Positions 41,342 to 49,856 of a DNA stretch of 64,000 nt are shown here, piece by piece. The notes under the pieces are model-generated. The model was given only the letters and a program-made list of their open reading frames with translations. It ran no database searches and was not told the DNA's origin. The translations under genes and the position numbers were made by a program. This DNA comes from Nonomuraea dietziae (GTDB lineage Bacteria; Actinomycetota; Actinomycetes; Streptosporangiales; Streptosporangiaceae), in contig NZ_JACIBV010000001.1 of the NCBI RefSeq assembly GCF_014195505.1, positions 6,262,001 to 6,326,000 on the forward strand, given 5' to 3'. Position 1 is the first letter of the stretch; each line of letters begins with the position of its first letter.

Positions 41342-42484
41342 TCATCGCAGCCTTCTGCCCATCCTGAAGACCGCGGAGGGGCGCTGGAGCACGCTGATGT
41401 CGGCCAGCGGGTCGCCGCTCACGGCCACGAGGTCGGCGTCGTACCCCTGCATGATCCGCCCCTTCCTGTCGGCCACCCTGCACGCCCTTGCCGCCCTGGA
41501 GGTGACCGAGCGCAGCACGTCGAGCGGCGCGTATCCGAGGTCGACCAGCATCCGCGCCCCGTACGGCAGGACACCGTGCGGCTTGCCCGGCCCGATCCCC
41601 GCGTCGCTGCCGATCACGAAGGCCACGCCTGCCGCCTGGAGCGCCCTGACCGCCGCGATGATCCCGGGCATGCGCTTCGCCACGCCGGGCGGCGGCGGCT
41701 CGCCCGTGGGCACGATCCCCGCGGTGAGCGAGACGATCACGTCGGAGGCGGCCAGCCTGGCGATGATCGTCTCGTCGTGCTCGGCCGCGTGCTCGGTCAT
41801 GAACGAGCAGTGCTCGATCGTGTCGAAGCCTGCCGCCAGCGCGTCGGCGATGCCCTCGCCGGCGTGCGCGTGCGCGGCGATCGGCAGGCCGTGCGCGTGG
41901 GCCTCCTCCACCGCCGCGCACAGCTCGGCCAGGCCGTACTGCCTCAGGTGGGAGAAGGTGCCAGGGGTCATCTCGCCGCCGGTCACCATCATCTTCACCA
42001 CGTGGACGCCGCGCTCGGCCCGCTCGCGCACGGCCGCGCGCACCCCCTCCACGCCGTCGGCCTGCCCGCCGAGAAACCAGCAGTGGCCCCCTGTCGTGGT
42101 GATCGGAGGCCCCGAGGCGAGGATCTCGGGCCCTTCGGTGACACCGAGCTTCTCGGCGAGCCTGAGCGCCAGGTAGCCACGGTCACCGAGGTCTCTGACG
42201 GTCGTGACGCCCGCGGCGACCGTCCTGGCCGCCTCCTCGCGCATCCTGTCGAGCACCTCCTCGTCGCTCGACTCCCTCAGGCGGCCGACGGGGTCGGCGC
42301 CGGCGTCGAAGACGAGGTGGACGTGGCAGTCGATGAGCCCGGGAAGGAGGGTGACGTCGCCGAGGTCGAGGTCGGCGGGGCCGTCCACGGTGACGGCGTT
42401 GATCTTTCCATCGGTGACGTGAACGACCCGCTCGCCGAGCAGCTCCCTGCCGTCGAACAGGCGTCGTGCGCGTATGGCTGGCAT
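41342..42484 (-). CDS. Metal-dependent amidohydrolase family protein
   Basis: 380 residues. The amidohydrolase barrel is clear: LLPGLIDCHVHLVF (HxH metal ligands, residues 54 and 56), VVKMMVTGGEM (bridging Lys), IAAHAHAGEGI and DTIEHCSFM (metal His) and VIGSDAGIG (catalytic Asp). It resembles the imidazolonepropionase/prolidase-like Xaa-Pro group annotated as amidohydrolase family 1. It should hydrolyse a cyclic or linear amide. Same strand as the isochorismatase-like and alpha/beta hydrolase genes, 26 bases apart. Confidence 0.91.
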   Translation of the reverse strand: MPAIRARRLFDGRELLGERVVHVTDGKINAVTVDGPADLDLGDVTLLPGLIDCHVHLVFDAGADPVGRLRESSDEEVLDRMREEAARTVAAGVTTVRDLGDRGYLALRLAEKLGVTEGPEILASGPPITTTGGHCWFLGGQADGVEGVRAAVRERAERGVHVVKMMVTGGEMTPGTFSHLRQYGLAELCAAVEEAHAHGLPIAAHAHAGEGIADALAAGFDTIEHCSFMTEHAAEHDETIIARLAASDVIVSLTAGIVPTGEPPPPGVAKRMPGIIAAVRALQAAGVAFVIGSDAGIGPGKPHGVLPYGARMLVDLGYAPLDVLRSVTSRAARACRVADRKGRIMQGYDADLVAVSGDPLADISVLQRPSAVFRMGRRLR

Positions 42485-42611
42485 GGCCTGACTGTCGCAG
42501 CGGCCCAGGCGGGCGTCATGAGTAGCCCGTACTCACCCCTGGCGCCCGGGTGGGAGAAGGGCGCGGCGACGACCGGCGACGCCTCCCTCGCGGCCTGGCC
42601 CATGACCTGAC

Positions 42612-43688
42612 CTAGGCGTGCGGTCCCACGGTGATCTTGTCGATCGTGAGCCGGGGGACGCCCTCCATGATCTCGCCGACCCGCTCGACCTGCTCGCCGA
42701 GCTGCGCCATCTGCCACGCGTCCAGCTCGGCGAGCGGCTCGACGGTGATGTCGATCTTCCGGCCCGAGCGGCGCTGGTGCCAGACCCCCGCCACGACGCC
42801 GTCGACCAGCAGCACCGGGTAGTTGCCCGCCTGGCCGCGCGCCAGCGCCCGCTCCCACGCCTGGCCGGGGAAGAGCTGCTCGCGCGGGTGCGAGCCGACG
42901 ACGAAGGCGTCGAAGTACGGCAGCAGCCGTACGCCCCTCACCGGCTCGTCCGGCGCCCTGGTGTCGCCCCGGTTCACCCAGCCGCCCTCGACCTTCTCCG
43001 GCGCGACCTCCTCGAACAGCCTGGAGGCCCAGGTGACGGGGGCCGACAGCCAGCGGGCGAAGTGCTGGGGGGTGGAGGGGCCGTAGGAGTGCAGGTAGTG
43101 CCTGAGCAGCTCGGCCTTCGCACTGTCGCTGTCCGCGGGCTTGACTCCCGGGTTGATGTAGGTGACCTTGCGCCCCCTGGTGGGGCCGAAAGCGAGCACG
43201 CCCCTGTGCGCGGCCAGGTGGACGGCCTGCCGCCAGCGCGGCCACTTCGTCTGGAACGCGTCCATGACCCTGTCGCCCGCCCACGGTCCCGCGATGGCGG
43301 TGACGGCCTCGTCCAGCTCGTCGATGACGAGCGCGCCGTCCTTCAGCGCCACGCCGACCGCCTCCACGACCTGCTCGATCTGGTCGGGGGTGAGCAGGTC
43401 GATCCTGCCGGCGGGCAGGCTGGACAGGGCGCCGGTCCACATGGCCAGGTCGCGGGTGGGAAGCACGTGCACGGTGCCGCGCGGGCCGTAGGTCTTCACC
43501 AGGCTGCGCTCCTCCCACAGCGCCTCGCGGACCTCCACCCTGGTGACGCCCGGCATCCGCAGGCCGATCGACAGCTCGGCCGCCGACATCACCTGCGCGT
43601 GCGCGCCGCACATCGCGGCCACCACATCGGCGGCGGTCGCGGGGTTGTCGGGGAAGTGGCGGGCCAGACGGCGGGCGTTCCAGTTCAT
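42612..43688 (-). CDS. Winged-helix DNA-binding protein, AlkZ-like
   Basis: 358 residues. HTH_42/AlkZ-like family: MNWNARRLARHFPDNPATAA, VMSAAELSIGLRMPGVTR, LVKTYGPRGTVHVLP and LLPYFDAFVVGSHPREQLFP, with VLLVDGVVAGVWHQRRSG near the end. AlkZ of Streptomyces is a DNA glycosylase unhooking azinomycin crosslinks; many relatives in this family are of unknown role. ATG 43688 is the first start giving the normal N-terminus. It diverges from a quinone oxidoreductase over 79 bases that contain a long inverted repeat. Confidence 0.85.
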   Translation of the reverse strand: MNWNARRLARHFPDNPATAADVVAAMCGAHAQVMSAAELSIGLRMPGVTRVEVREALWEERSLVKTYGPRGTVHVLPTRDLAMWTGALSSLPAGRIDLLTPDQIEQVVEAVGVALKDGALVIDELDEAVTAIAGPWAGDRVMDAFQTKWPRWRQAVHLAAHRGVLAFGPTRGRKVTYINPGVKPADSDSAKAELLRHYLHSYGPSTPQHFARWLSAPVTWASRLFEEVAPEKVEGGWVNRGDTRAPDEPVRGVRLLPYFDAFVVGSHPREQLFPGQAWERALARGQAGNYPVLLVDGVVAGVWHQRRSGRKIDITVEPLAELDAWQMAQLGEQVERVGEIMEGVPRLTIDKITVGPHA

Positions 43689-43704
43689 GGTTGCAGCGTA
43701 GAAG

Positions 43705-43733
43705 CCAATGCGGCACGTTCCGTTCCGCATTGG
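43705..43733. promoter_or_regulatory. Inverted repeat between divergent AlkZ-like and oxidoreductase genes
   Basis: CCAATGCGG (43705-43713) and CCGCATTGG (43725-43733) are perfect 9-base arms separated by 11 bases, centred in the 79-base divergent gap. The AlkZ-like protein has a winged-helix domain and could itself be the binder. Confidence 0.65.
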
Positions 43734-43767
43734 TCGGCGGAGTGAAATGCTCCGTAGGGTGGGTGGC

Positions 43768-44685
43768 ATGAGAGCGATCGTGATGGACGAGTTCGGCGGC
43801 CCCGAGGTGCTGAGGGCGCGCACGGTGGAGGATCCGGTCCCGGGTCAGGGCCAGGTGCTGGTCAGGGTGGAGTTCGCGAGCATCACGTTCGTGGAGACCC
43901 AGGTGCGGGCGGGCAAGGGGCCGTTCGCGCCGCCGTCGCTGCCCCGCATCCCTGGCAACGGCGTGGGCGGCACGATCGTGGCGGTCGGCGAAGGGGTCGA
44001 CGAGGGCCTGGTCGGCACCGTCGTCGTGACCACCACGGGTGGCACGGGCGGCTACGCGTCGCTGGCGAGGGCCTCCGCCGCGGACGTGGTGCCCGTCCCC
44101 GAGGGGGTGGCGTTGCGCGACGCGGTGGCGCTGCTGGCCGACGGGCGGACCGCGGTGATGCTCCACGAGCAGGCGAAGATCCAGCCGGGTGAGCGGGTGC
44201 TGGTGCTGGCGGCGGGTGGCGGGGTCGGCGGGCTGCTCATGCAGCTGGCCGCCGCCGCGGGCGCCGAGGTGGTCGGCGCCGCGCGCGGCAAGCGCGAGCT
44301 GGTGGAGCGCTTCGGCTCCTACGTCGACTACTCCGAGCAGGGGTGGGCGCGCTCGGTCGAGGCCGACGTGGTCTTCGACGGCGTGGGCGGGGCCGTGGGA
44401 ACCGAGGCGATGACCGCCCTGCGGCCCGGCGGCAGGGCCAGCATGTACGGCATGGCCAGCGGCTCGTGGTCGGAGGTGGACGGCCTGCCGATCACCGTGC
44501 TCGAGCGCCCGGGGCCGCCCAGCCCCGCGGAGCTGAGGGGGCTGGTGGCCACGGCGCTCGAGCTGGCCGCGCAGGGTCGGCTGCGCCCGACGATCGGGCA
44601 GACCTATCCGCTGGAGGAGGCAGCCTCGGCGCACAGGGCGATCGAGGCCCGCCAGACCACGGGCAAGACGCTCCTGGTCATCTGA
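43768..44685 (+). CDS. Quinone oxidoreductase/MDR-family NADPH reductase
   Basis: 305 residues. Medium-chain reductase without zinc ligands: MRAIVMDEFGGPEVLRARTV, GNGVGGTIVAVGEGVDEG, VLVLAAGGGVGGLLMQLAAA (nucleotide-binding GxGxxG) and ADVVFDGVGGAVG. The QOR (zeta-crystallin) subgroup reduces quinones with NADPH. ATG 43768 after a GGGTGG. Divergent from the AlkZ-like gene; the two may be a regulator/target pair. Confidence 0.9.
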   Translation: MRAIVMDEFGGPEVLRARTVEDPVPGQGQVLVRVEFASITFVETQVRAGKGPFAPPSLPRIPGNGVGGTIVAVGEGVDEGLVGTVVVTTTGGTGGYASLARASAADVVPVPEGVALRDAVALLADGRTAVMLHEQAKIQPGERVLVLAAGGGVGGLLMQLAAAAGAEVVGAARGKRELVERFGSYVDYSEQGWARSVEADVVFDGVGGAVGTEAMTALRPGGRASMYGMASGSWSEVDGLPITVLERPGPPSPAELRGLVATALELAAQGRLRPTIGQTYPLEEAASAHRAIEARQTTGKTLLVI

Positions 44686-45613
44686 TCGCGCCGAACGCGA
44701 CCGCGGTGGTCGAGGCGATCACCGTGGTCAGCACGACCATGACCAGCACCGAGCGCATCGGGTTGCGCCGAGCCGGCTTCGGCCTCTCGGCCCTGACATA
44801 GGTGCGCGCCTGCGGGACTGGCGTCTTCGGCGGTGACGGCGTCACCCGCGGAGGCTTGGGCGGCACGACCACGGGGCGCGGCGCCACGGCGGGCTGGGGC
44901 ACGGGCCTCGGGCTGACGACCCTGGGCGGCTGGCTCGGCGGAACCGAGGGCGTCGGCGGCATCGGTGGAACAGGCGGGACCGGCGGAACAGGGGGCATCG
45001 GTGGCGCCGGGGGTACCGGCACAGGGGGAACCGGCGGAACCGGTGGCATCGCGGCGGGGGGCGGCGTGGGGCTGGGCGTGGATGCCGGAGGATGGCACTC
45101 ACCCACCTCGACGACCACGACCAGCAGGCCGACGCAGACTGAGACCTCGACGGTGACGGGCAGCGTGATCGGGTCGAGGTGCGCCACGGGAGCCGGATGC
45201 GGAAGAAGGCTCGCCTTCGGAAGGGGGTCGGCTTCGACCTGGCTCGGCGCGCTCGCCTTCGTCACCGGGTCCTGCGCGATGCTCGCCTTCGTCGCCGGGT
45301 TCGGTGCGAGACTCCCCTTCGGGGCGGGGTCCTGCGGGAGGCTCGCCTTCGTTGCCGGATCCTTCGTCGCCGGGTTCGGCCCGAGGCTCGTCTTCGAGAG
45401 CAGATCCGGCCTGGCGACGAGGCTCGGTTTCGTGGCCGGACGGGGTTGAGGGGCGGCGTTCGGCTGGGGGGCGGGGCTCGGGTGAGAGACGGGGGCGGGG
45501 ACGGGTTCCGAGGCGGGGGTGGGTGCGGGGGCGAGGGCGGGTTCGGGGGTGGCGGGCAGTCCGGCCCCGACGCAGAGGAGCGCGCCCGCCAGCAGCGCCG
45601 CCGCCGCCCTCAC
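44678..45613 (-). CDS. Pro/Ala-rich exported protein with C-terminal membrane anchor
   Basis: 311 residues from GTG 45613. Signal-like start VRAAAALLAGALLCVGAGLP, then a long Pro-rich region with imperfect repeats of the type NPATKASLPQDPAPKGSLAPNP. A middle hydrophobic strand, LPVTVEVSVCVGLLVVVVEV, is bounded by single Cys residues. A PPV-type run (MPPVPPVPPVPVPPAPPMPP) follows, then a basic stretch and a C-terminal TM helix, RSVLVMVVLTTVIASTTAVA. It looks like a cell-wall-spanning or surface protein; no family is recognised. GTGA overlap with the DUF4239 gene upstream suggests one operon. The tail overlaps the QOR stop by 8 bases. Confidence 0.6.
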   Translation of the reverse strand: MRAAAALLAGALLCVGAGLPATPEPALAPAPTPASEPVPAPVSHPSPAPQPNAAPQPRPATKPSLVARPDLLSKTSLGPNPATKDPATKASLPQDPAPKGSLAPNPATKASIAQDPVTKASAPSQVEADPLPKASLLPHPAPVAHLDPITLPVTVEVSVCVGLLVVVVEVGECHPPASTPSPTPPPAAMPPVPPVPPVPVPPAPPMPPVPPVPPVPPMPPTPSVPPSQPPRVVSPRPVPQPAVAPRPVVVPPKPPRVTPSPPKTPVPQARTYVRAERPKPARRNPMRSVLVMVVLTTVIASTTAVAFGAIR

Positions 45614-46359
45614 GCGCCCTCCGCGATCCTCTGGAACTCCTGCAGCGCCGCCTGTAGGGCGTCGGGGCCCACCGCCAGCGCTCCCGCGAAGGCGTAGGAG
45701 ATGTTCCAGGTGAGGTAGACGCCGACGCCGAGCATGCCCGCCATCACCATCAGCGGCGCCAGCGTCAGCCCTCGCGGTCGCGCGCCCGCGAGGAAGGGGA
45801 AGATGATCACGACCACGCCGGTGAGGATCGTCAGCGGCAGCAGGCCCGAGGGCGGAACGGTGCCCGCGTCGGCCGCTCTCCTGCTGCGCGCCGCCGACAT
45901 CTCCTCCACCTTGTCGAGGACGGCCGCCTTGGTGTCGTCGTCGAGCTTCGACTGGTCGACCCTGGACCGCAGGGCGTCGAGCCTGGCGCCGCCCTCGGGC
46001 GACATCTTGCCCTCGGCCATCAGCGGCCACTCGTCGCGCACCACGAAGGCGACGTAGTCGCGCAGGCTCTGCCGTACCCACGCCTGGTCCTCGTCGGGCA
46101 GGTCGCCGGCGGCCCAGTAGGTCTCCACCGCCGCCTGACCCTCGGCGAAGGTGTTCTGGCGGGCGGCGTCGGCCGTGGTCCACGGCACGATGATGGCGAT
46201 CGCGAACACCAGCAGGAACAGCGCCGAGAGCATCGCGCCCGCATGACCCGTGGAGGGGCCCCCAGGGTCGCGGTCTTCGGTGCCGAGCTTCCTGAACAGG
46301 AAGGCGGTGAGAGCTACCACGCCGACTGCGGCCGCCACGGCGGCAAGGAGGGCAAGCAT
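45610..46359 (-). CDS. DUF4239 (bestrophin-like) membrane protein
   Basis: 249 residues with about 4 membrane helices: MLALLAAVAAAVGVVALTAF at the start, LFLLVFAIAIIVPWTTADAA, LLPLTILTGVVVIIFPFLAG and a final LMVMAGMLGVGVYLTW, with a helical extracellular or cytosolic stretch between (DQAWVRQSLRDYVAFVVRDEW). This fits the DUF4239 family, annotated as bestrophin-like; function unknown in bacteria, perhaps an ion channel. It overlaps the Pro-rich gene by 4 bases. Confidence 0.82.
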   Translation of the reverse strand: MLALLAAVAAAVGVVALTAFLFRKLGTEDRDPGGPSTGHAGAMLSALFLLVFAIAIIVPWTTADAARQNTFAEGQAAVETYWAAGDLPDEDQAWVRQSLRDYVAFVVRDEWPLMAEGKMSPEGGARLDALRSRVDQSKLDDDTKAAVLDKVEEMSAARSRRAADAGTVPPSGLLPLTILTGVVVIIFPFLAGARPRGLTLAPLMVMAGMLGVGVYLTWNISYAFAGALAVGPDALQAALQEFQRIAEGA

Positions 46360-46457
46360 GGCACAAACACTAGTGACTACTTACCGTCACGTCGTGAACA
46401 CACAAAGAAATTGTGCGTGTCGTGTCGAGAAGCAGGCGACCACTCCGACCAAAGGGC

Positions 46458-46577
46458 ATGAACTACCTGCTGATGATCTACGCGAACCCGGAGACGTGGC
46501 CCACGCTCACCGACGAACAGCGTGAGCGACTCAGCGAGATGATCAGCGACGACCGTCAAGAGGAGCACCAGGCGTGA
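46458..46577 (+). pseudogene. Truncated YCII/DGPF-domain protein fragment (39 residues)
   Basis: A short ORF from ATG 46458 with AAAGGG just upstream: MNYLLMIYANPETWPTLTDE followed by a helix and stop. The start matches the N-terminal strand and first helix of the YCII-related (DGPF) family, normally ~110 residues with a His-Asp pair. Only about a third is left, so this is a remnant or a minimal coding leader. Its stop overlaps the GTG of the serine hydrolase, so it can serve translational coupling. Confidence 0.6.
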
Positions 46578-47617
46578 ACACCATCCAGAAGACCATTGAC
46601 ACGCTCGTCGAGTCGGGCGTCGAGAGCGGCGTCCAGGTCGCCGTCTACCGTCACGGCGAGCTGGTCGTGGACGCCACCGCAGGTCCCCTCGCCGCGTCCG
46701 CGCCGGTCTACAGCGCCTCCACCGGCAAGGCCGTCACCTCCACCGTCGTCCACGTGCTGGTGGCGCGTGGAGCACTCTCCTACGACACGCCCATCGCCTC
46801 CCTGTGGCCCGAGTTCGGCGCGCACGGCAAGTCGGCCGCGACCGTACGGCACGCGCTGACACACACGGTCGGCGTGCCCGCCGTACCGGACGGCACCACG
46901 ATCGAGGACCTGTGCGACTGGGACGGCATGTGCCGCGCCATCGCCGACTCCACTCCCTGGTGGGAGCCCGGCACCAAGACCGGCTACCACTCCCAGACTT
47001 TCGGCTGGATCCTCGGCGAGGTCGTCAGGCGCGCCACCGGCAAGCCCATCTCCCAGGTGCTGCGCGAGGAGATCGCCGAGCCGCTCGGCATCGCCGAAGA
47101 GCTCTACCTCGGTGTCCCCGTCCCGGAGCTGGACAGGGTCGCCACGCTCGACGACGCGCCCGGCAACGCCGCCATGCTCGCCGCCATGGGCGACTTCCCC
47201 GGCACCCCTCGCGGCCTGCTGCCCGACGCCGCCTACGGCAACAGGCGCGACGTGCTCGCCGCCGACATCCCCGCGGGCGGCACGTTCTCCGCGCGGGCCG
47301 TCGCCCGGATGTACGCCGCGCTGCTCGGCGAGGTCGACGGCGTGCGCCTGCTGTCGCAGGAGCAGCTCGACGCGGTGACCGCTCCCGCGTTCACCGGCAT
47401 CGACCAGCTCATGGGCAACCCCGTCACCTGGGCGCTCGGCTACGCCAAGGGCAGGCCCGACGGCTCCTTCCCCGACAGCTCCTTCGGCATGGTGGGCGTC
47501 AACGGCAGCGCCGCCTTCGCCGACACCTCCTCGGGCCTGGCCTTCGCGCTGACCAAGACGAGGTTCTCGATGGGCGACATCAGCACCGTCCAGCAACTCC
47601 TGCCCCTCCTCGGCTGA
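46574..47617 (+). CDS. Serine hydrolase of the class C beta-lactamase/esterase fold
   Basis: 347 residues. SxxK nucleophile motif STGK (Ser49, Lys52), YxS in TGYHSQTFG near residue 137 and the C-terminal GMVGVNGSAAFAD (H/KTG-equivalent, GxG) mark the penicillin-binding-protein-like esterase family (EstB/LACTB/beta-lactamase-related). There is no signal peptide, which points to a cytosolic esterase rather than a resistance enzyme. GTG 46574 overlaps the stop of the YCII fragment. Confidence 0.9.
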   Translation: MNTIQKTIDTLVESGVESGVQVAVYRHGELVVDATAGPLAASAPVYSASTGKAVTSTVVHVLVARGALSYDTPIASLWPEFGAHGKSAATVRHALTHTVGVPAVPDGTTIEDLCDWDGMCRAIADSTPWWEPGTKTGYHSQTFGWILGEVVRRATGKPISQVLREEIAEPLGIAEELYLGVPVPELDRVATLDDAPGNAAMLAAMGDFPGTPRGLLPDAAYGNRRDVLAADIPAGGTFSARAVARMYAALLGEVDGVRLLSQEQLDAVTAPAFTGIDQLMGNPVTWALGYAKGRPDGSFPDSSFGMVGVNGSAAFADTSSGLAFALTKTRFSMGDISTVQQLLPLLG

Positions 47618-47638
47618 GCCGCTCCCTAGCTCCGGCCC

Positions 47639-48415
47639 TTATGACGACAGGTGGCGCAGGGTGTAGGCGGGTGAGGCGAAGTCGCCGCCCTGGAGGTCGA
47701 GGCCGCCGGTCTGGGGGATGCGCCCCGCGTAACGCTCGGCGTCGTCCTGGGGCTGGTAGCCGTCGCTCAGCCGCCAGAAGCGGCGGGTGTTGGCCGAGAC
47801 CGCGTAGAGGGCAAGGAAGGTGACGTCCTTCCTGGTCAGGGCGTCGAGGAAGAACCCGCCGCAGTCGCGCGGGCTCAGCCACGTCGACAGATGACGTTCC
47901 TCGGTCGGCTCGCTCTCGAGGCTGCCGATGCGCAGGCACAGGACCTCCAGGCCGAACTTGTCGGCGTAGAGCCTGCCCAGCGCCTCCACCGCGACCTTGC
48001 TGACGCCGTACAGGCCGTCGGGGCGGGGTGGCAGCTCGGGCGAGACCTCCCGCGCGGCCGGATAGCAGCCGGTGAGGCGGTTGCTGCTGGCCAGCACCAC
48101 GCGCCGTACGCCCGTGCGCCTGGCCGCCTCCAGGACATGGTGGGTGCCGAGGACGTTGCCCTCCAGCAGGTCGGGCAGCGGGGCCTCGTCGGGGACCCCC
48201 GCCAGGTGGACGATCGCGTCGGCGCCCTCGACGAGCGCGGCCACGGCCTCGGGGCTGTCGAGCTCGGCCTGCCGTACCCGCTCGTTGGCGGCCCGCGCGG
48301 TCAGCTCCCTCCGATCGACCAGCACCAGCTGCTCGGCCCTTCCGCGAAGCGCCTCGCGCACCACACCGCCGACCTGCCCGGCCGCACCTGTCACCACAAC
48401 CGTTCCTATGCTCAC
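47639..48415 (-). CDS. udh: NAD-dependent uronate dehydrogenase-like SDR
   Basis: 258 residues. Extended-SDR/Udh pattern: VVVTGAAGQVGGVVREAL, IVHLAGVPDEAP, VVLASSNRLTGCYP, RPDGLYGVSK with Tyr136 and Lys140 (the same positions as in Agrobacterium uronate dehydrogenase), LCLRIGSLESEPTEERHLST and FASPAYTLRHLSS. Udh oxidises galacturonate or glucuronate to the aldarolactone with NAD. Other sugar epimerases share parts of the pattern, so the symbol is tentative. Divergent from an ArsR-like gene over 51 bases. Confidence 0.82.
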   Translation of the reverse strand: MSIGTVVVTGAAGQVGGVVREALRGRAEQLVLVDRRELTARAANERVRQAELDSPEAVAALVEGADAIVHLAGVPDEAPLPDLLEGNVLGTHHVLEAARRTGVRRVVLASSNRLTGCYPAAREVSPELPPRPDGLYGVSKVAVEALGRLYADKFGLEVLCLRIGSLESEPTEERHLSTWLSPRDCGGFFLDALTRKDVTFLALYAVSANTRRFWRLSDGYQPQDDAERYAGRIPQTGGLDLQGGDFASPAYTLRHLSS

Positions 48416-48427
48416 TCACCCATGTTA

Positions 48428-48456
48428 TTGACAAGCAGATTTTTTACGTACAACAT
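48428..48456 (+). promoter_or_regulatory. Sigma-70-like promoter of the ArsR/SRPBCC operon
   Basis: TTGACA (48428-48433), a 17-base spacer and CAACAT (48451-48456) match the housekeeping -35/-10 layout. The ATG at 48467 is about 10 bases downstream, with no ribosome-binding site between, so the transcript may be nearly leaderless. Confidence 0.7.
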
Positions 48457-48466
48457 TGTTTTTGCG

Positions 48467-49024
48467 ATGAGAGACGTTCTGCACATAGAAGAGATCGAGC
48501 AGGCAGAGGCTCTGCTCAAGCCGCAGCGCATCGAGGTGCTGCGGCAGCTGGCCGAGCCGCGCACCTGCACCGAGGTGGGCGGGCGGCTCGGTCAGACCGC
48601 GCAACGCGTCTACTACCACGTCAAGAAGCTGGTGGAGGCGGGCCTGGTCGAGCAGGTGTCCGAGCGCAGGGTGCGGGGCATCAGCGAGGGCATCTACCAG
48701 GCTCGTGCCCGCTCCTACTGGCTCTCTCCGCGGCTGGTCGGGCGCCTCGGGCTGCGCAGGACGCAGGACGAGCTGTCGCTCGGCTACCTCCTCGACCTGA
48801 TGGAGGAGGTGCAGTCGGACATCGCGGCGCTTGACCGCACCGCGCCCGAGCTGCCCTCGATCGGCGTCTCGGGGGAGATCAGAGTGCCGCCCGAGCGGCG
48901 CCAGGAGTTCGTGAACGACCTACGTGAGGTCCTGCAGGACCTGTTCACCCGCTACGGCGGAGCCGAGGGCGATGCCTTCAAGCTGGCCGTCGCCTGCTAC
49001 CCCAAGGGAGAGACCCATGTCTGA
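48467..49024 (+). CDS. ArsR-like winged-helix regulator
   Basis: 185 residues. Winged helix: EQAEALLKPQRIEVLRQLAE, CTEVGGRLGQTAQRVYYHVKKL, VEAGLVEQVSERRVRG. The C-terminal ~100 residues are a separate domain (SYWLSPRLVGRLGLRRTQDE, VSGEIRVPPERRQEFVNDL) found in ArsR regulators next to SRPBCC genes. No metal-binding Cys pair. It overlaps the SRPBCC gene by 8 bases. An unusual part is the lack of ribosome-binding site upstream of the ATG. Confidence 0.85.
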   Translation: MRDVLHIEEIEQAEALLKPQRIEVLRQLAEPRTCTEVGGRLGQTAQRVYYHVKKLVEAGLVEQVSERRVRGISEGIYQARARSYWLSPRLVGRLGLRRTQDELSLGYLLDLMEEVQSDIAALDRTAPELPSIGVSGEIRVPPERRQEFVNDLREVLQDLFTRYGGAEGDAFKLAVACYPKGETHV

Positions 49025-49856
49025 GCCGATGATCCTTCGCGCCCGCGTCGCCGCCCCCGTCAAGGAGGTCTGGCACGCCCTCACCGACCCCGCCGCGCTG
49101 CGCACCTGGCTGGCCGAGCACGCCGAGGTCGACCTCCCTGGCCGCTTCGAGTTCTGGGGCCGTTTCACGCCCGACGGCGACGCGCCGCGCCAGCGGGTCC
49201 TGAACGTCGGCGACCACACCCTGCGCCTGGAGTGGACGCTCGGCGGCGTGGCGACGACCACGGAGATCTCCCTGGAGGAGGAGGGCCCCGAGTCGACGAT
49301 CGTCACGCTGAACCAGAGCCACTTCGACTTCCAGGACGTCATCACCGGCGCGAGCGTCAGGGGCAACCTGCAGACGTTCTGGGGCCTGTCCCTGGCCAAC
49401 CTGACCGACTACGTCGAGGGCCGCCCGCTGACCCCGAAGGTCGACTACACCTCCGCCATCATGAGGGAGGAGGTGCTCATCGACGCGCCGATGGCCGAGG
49501 TCTACGACTCGCTGGTGGACTCGGAGAAGGCCACCCGCTGGTTCGGATACAAGATCGAGATCGAGCCCCACGTCGGCGGCCGGTGGGCGATGGGTGGTTT
49601 CGACAACCCCGACCCCGCGAAGGTCATCGACCTCGACGAGGGCCGCGCGATGGCCGTCGACTGGGGGCCCATAGGCATCACCAGCTGGGAGCTGGCCGAG
49701 TCCGGGGGCAGGACCAAGCTCACCTTCGTCCAGTCCGGCTTCGACGAGGCCCGTCCTCCGCACGCGGGGTGGGCAGGCTGGCTGTCGGGTCTGGCGGAGC
49801 TGCGTCGCTTCCACGAGCTGCCCGACTGGAAGCCGATCTGGATCGAGGCCTCGTGA
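49017..49856 (+). CDS. SRPBCC (AHSA1-like) protein with two domains
   Basis: 279 residues with two START/SRPBCC folds. The first, ILRARVAAPVKEVWHALTDP and LRTWLAEHAEVDLPGRF, spans about 1-130. The second, MREEVLIDAPMAEVYDSLVD, KATRWFGYKIEIEPHVGGRW and TKLTFVQSGF, spans 148-279. These bind hydrophobic ligands. ArsR neighbours are common and presumably regulate it. ATG 49017 overlaps the ArsR stop by 8 bases. Its tail lies over the convergent MMPL gene's 3' end by 137 bases. Confidence 0.88.
   Translation: MSEPMILRARVAAPVKEVWHALTDPAALRTWLAEHAEVDLPGRFEFWGRFTPDGDAPRQRVLNVGDHTLRLEWTLGGVATTTEISLEEEGPESTIVTLNQSHFDFQDVITGASVRGNLQTFWGLSLANLTDYVEGRPLTPKVDYTSAIMREEVLIDAPMAEVYDSLVDSEKATRWFGYKIEIEPHVGGRWAMGGFDNPDPAKVIDLDEGRAMAVDWGPIGITSWELAESGGRTKLTFVQSGFDEARPPHAGWAGWLSGLAELRRFHELPDWKPIWIEAS

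Noticed and set aside
44802..45449. A Gly-Gly-Thr-rich frame resembling PE_PGRS proteins
   Set aside because: It is the antisense of the Pro-rich gene: PPV repeats read as GGT/GGI on the other strand. There is no PE domain or signal peptide, while the minus frame has a signal-like start and start-stop coupling.
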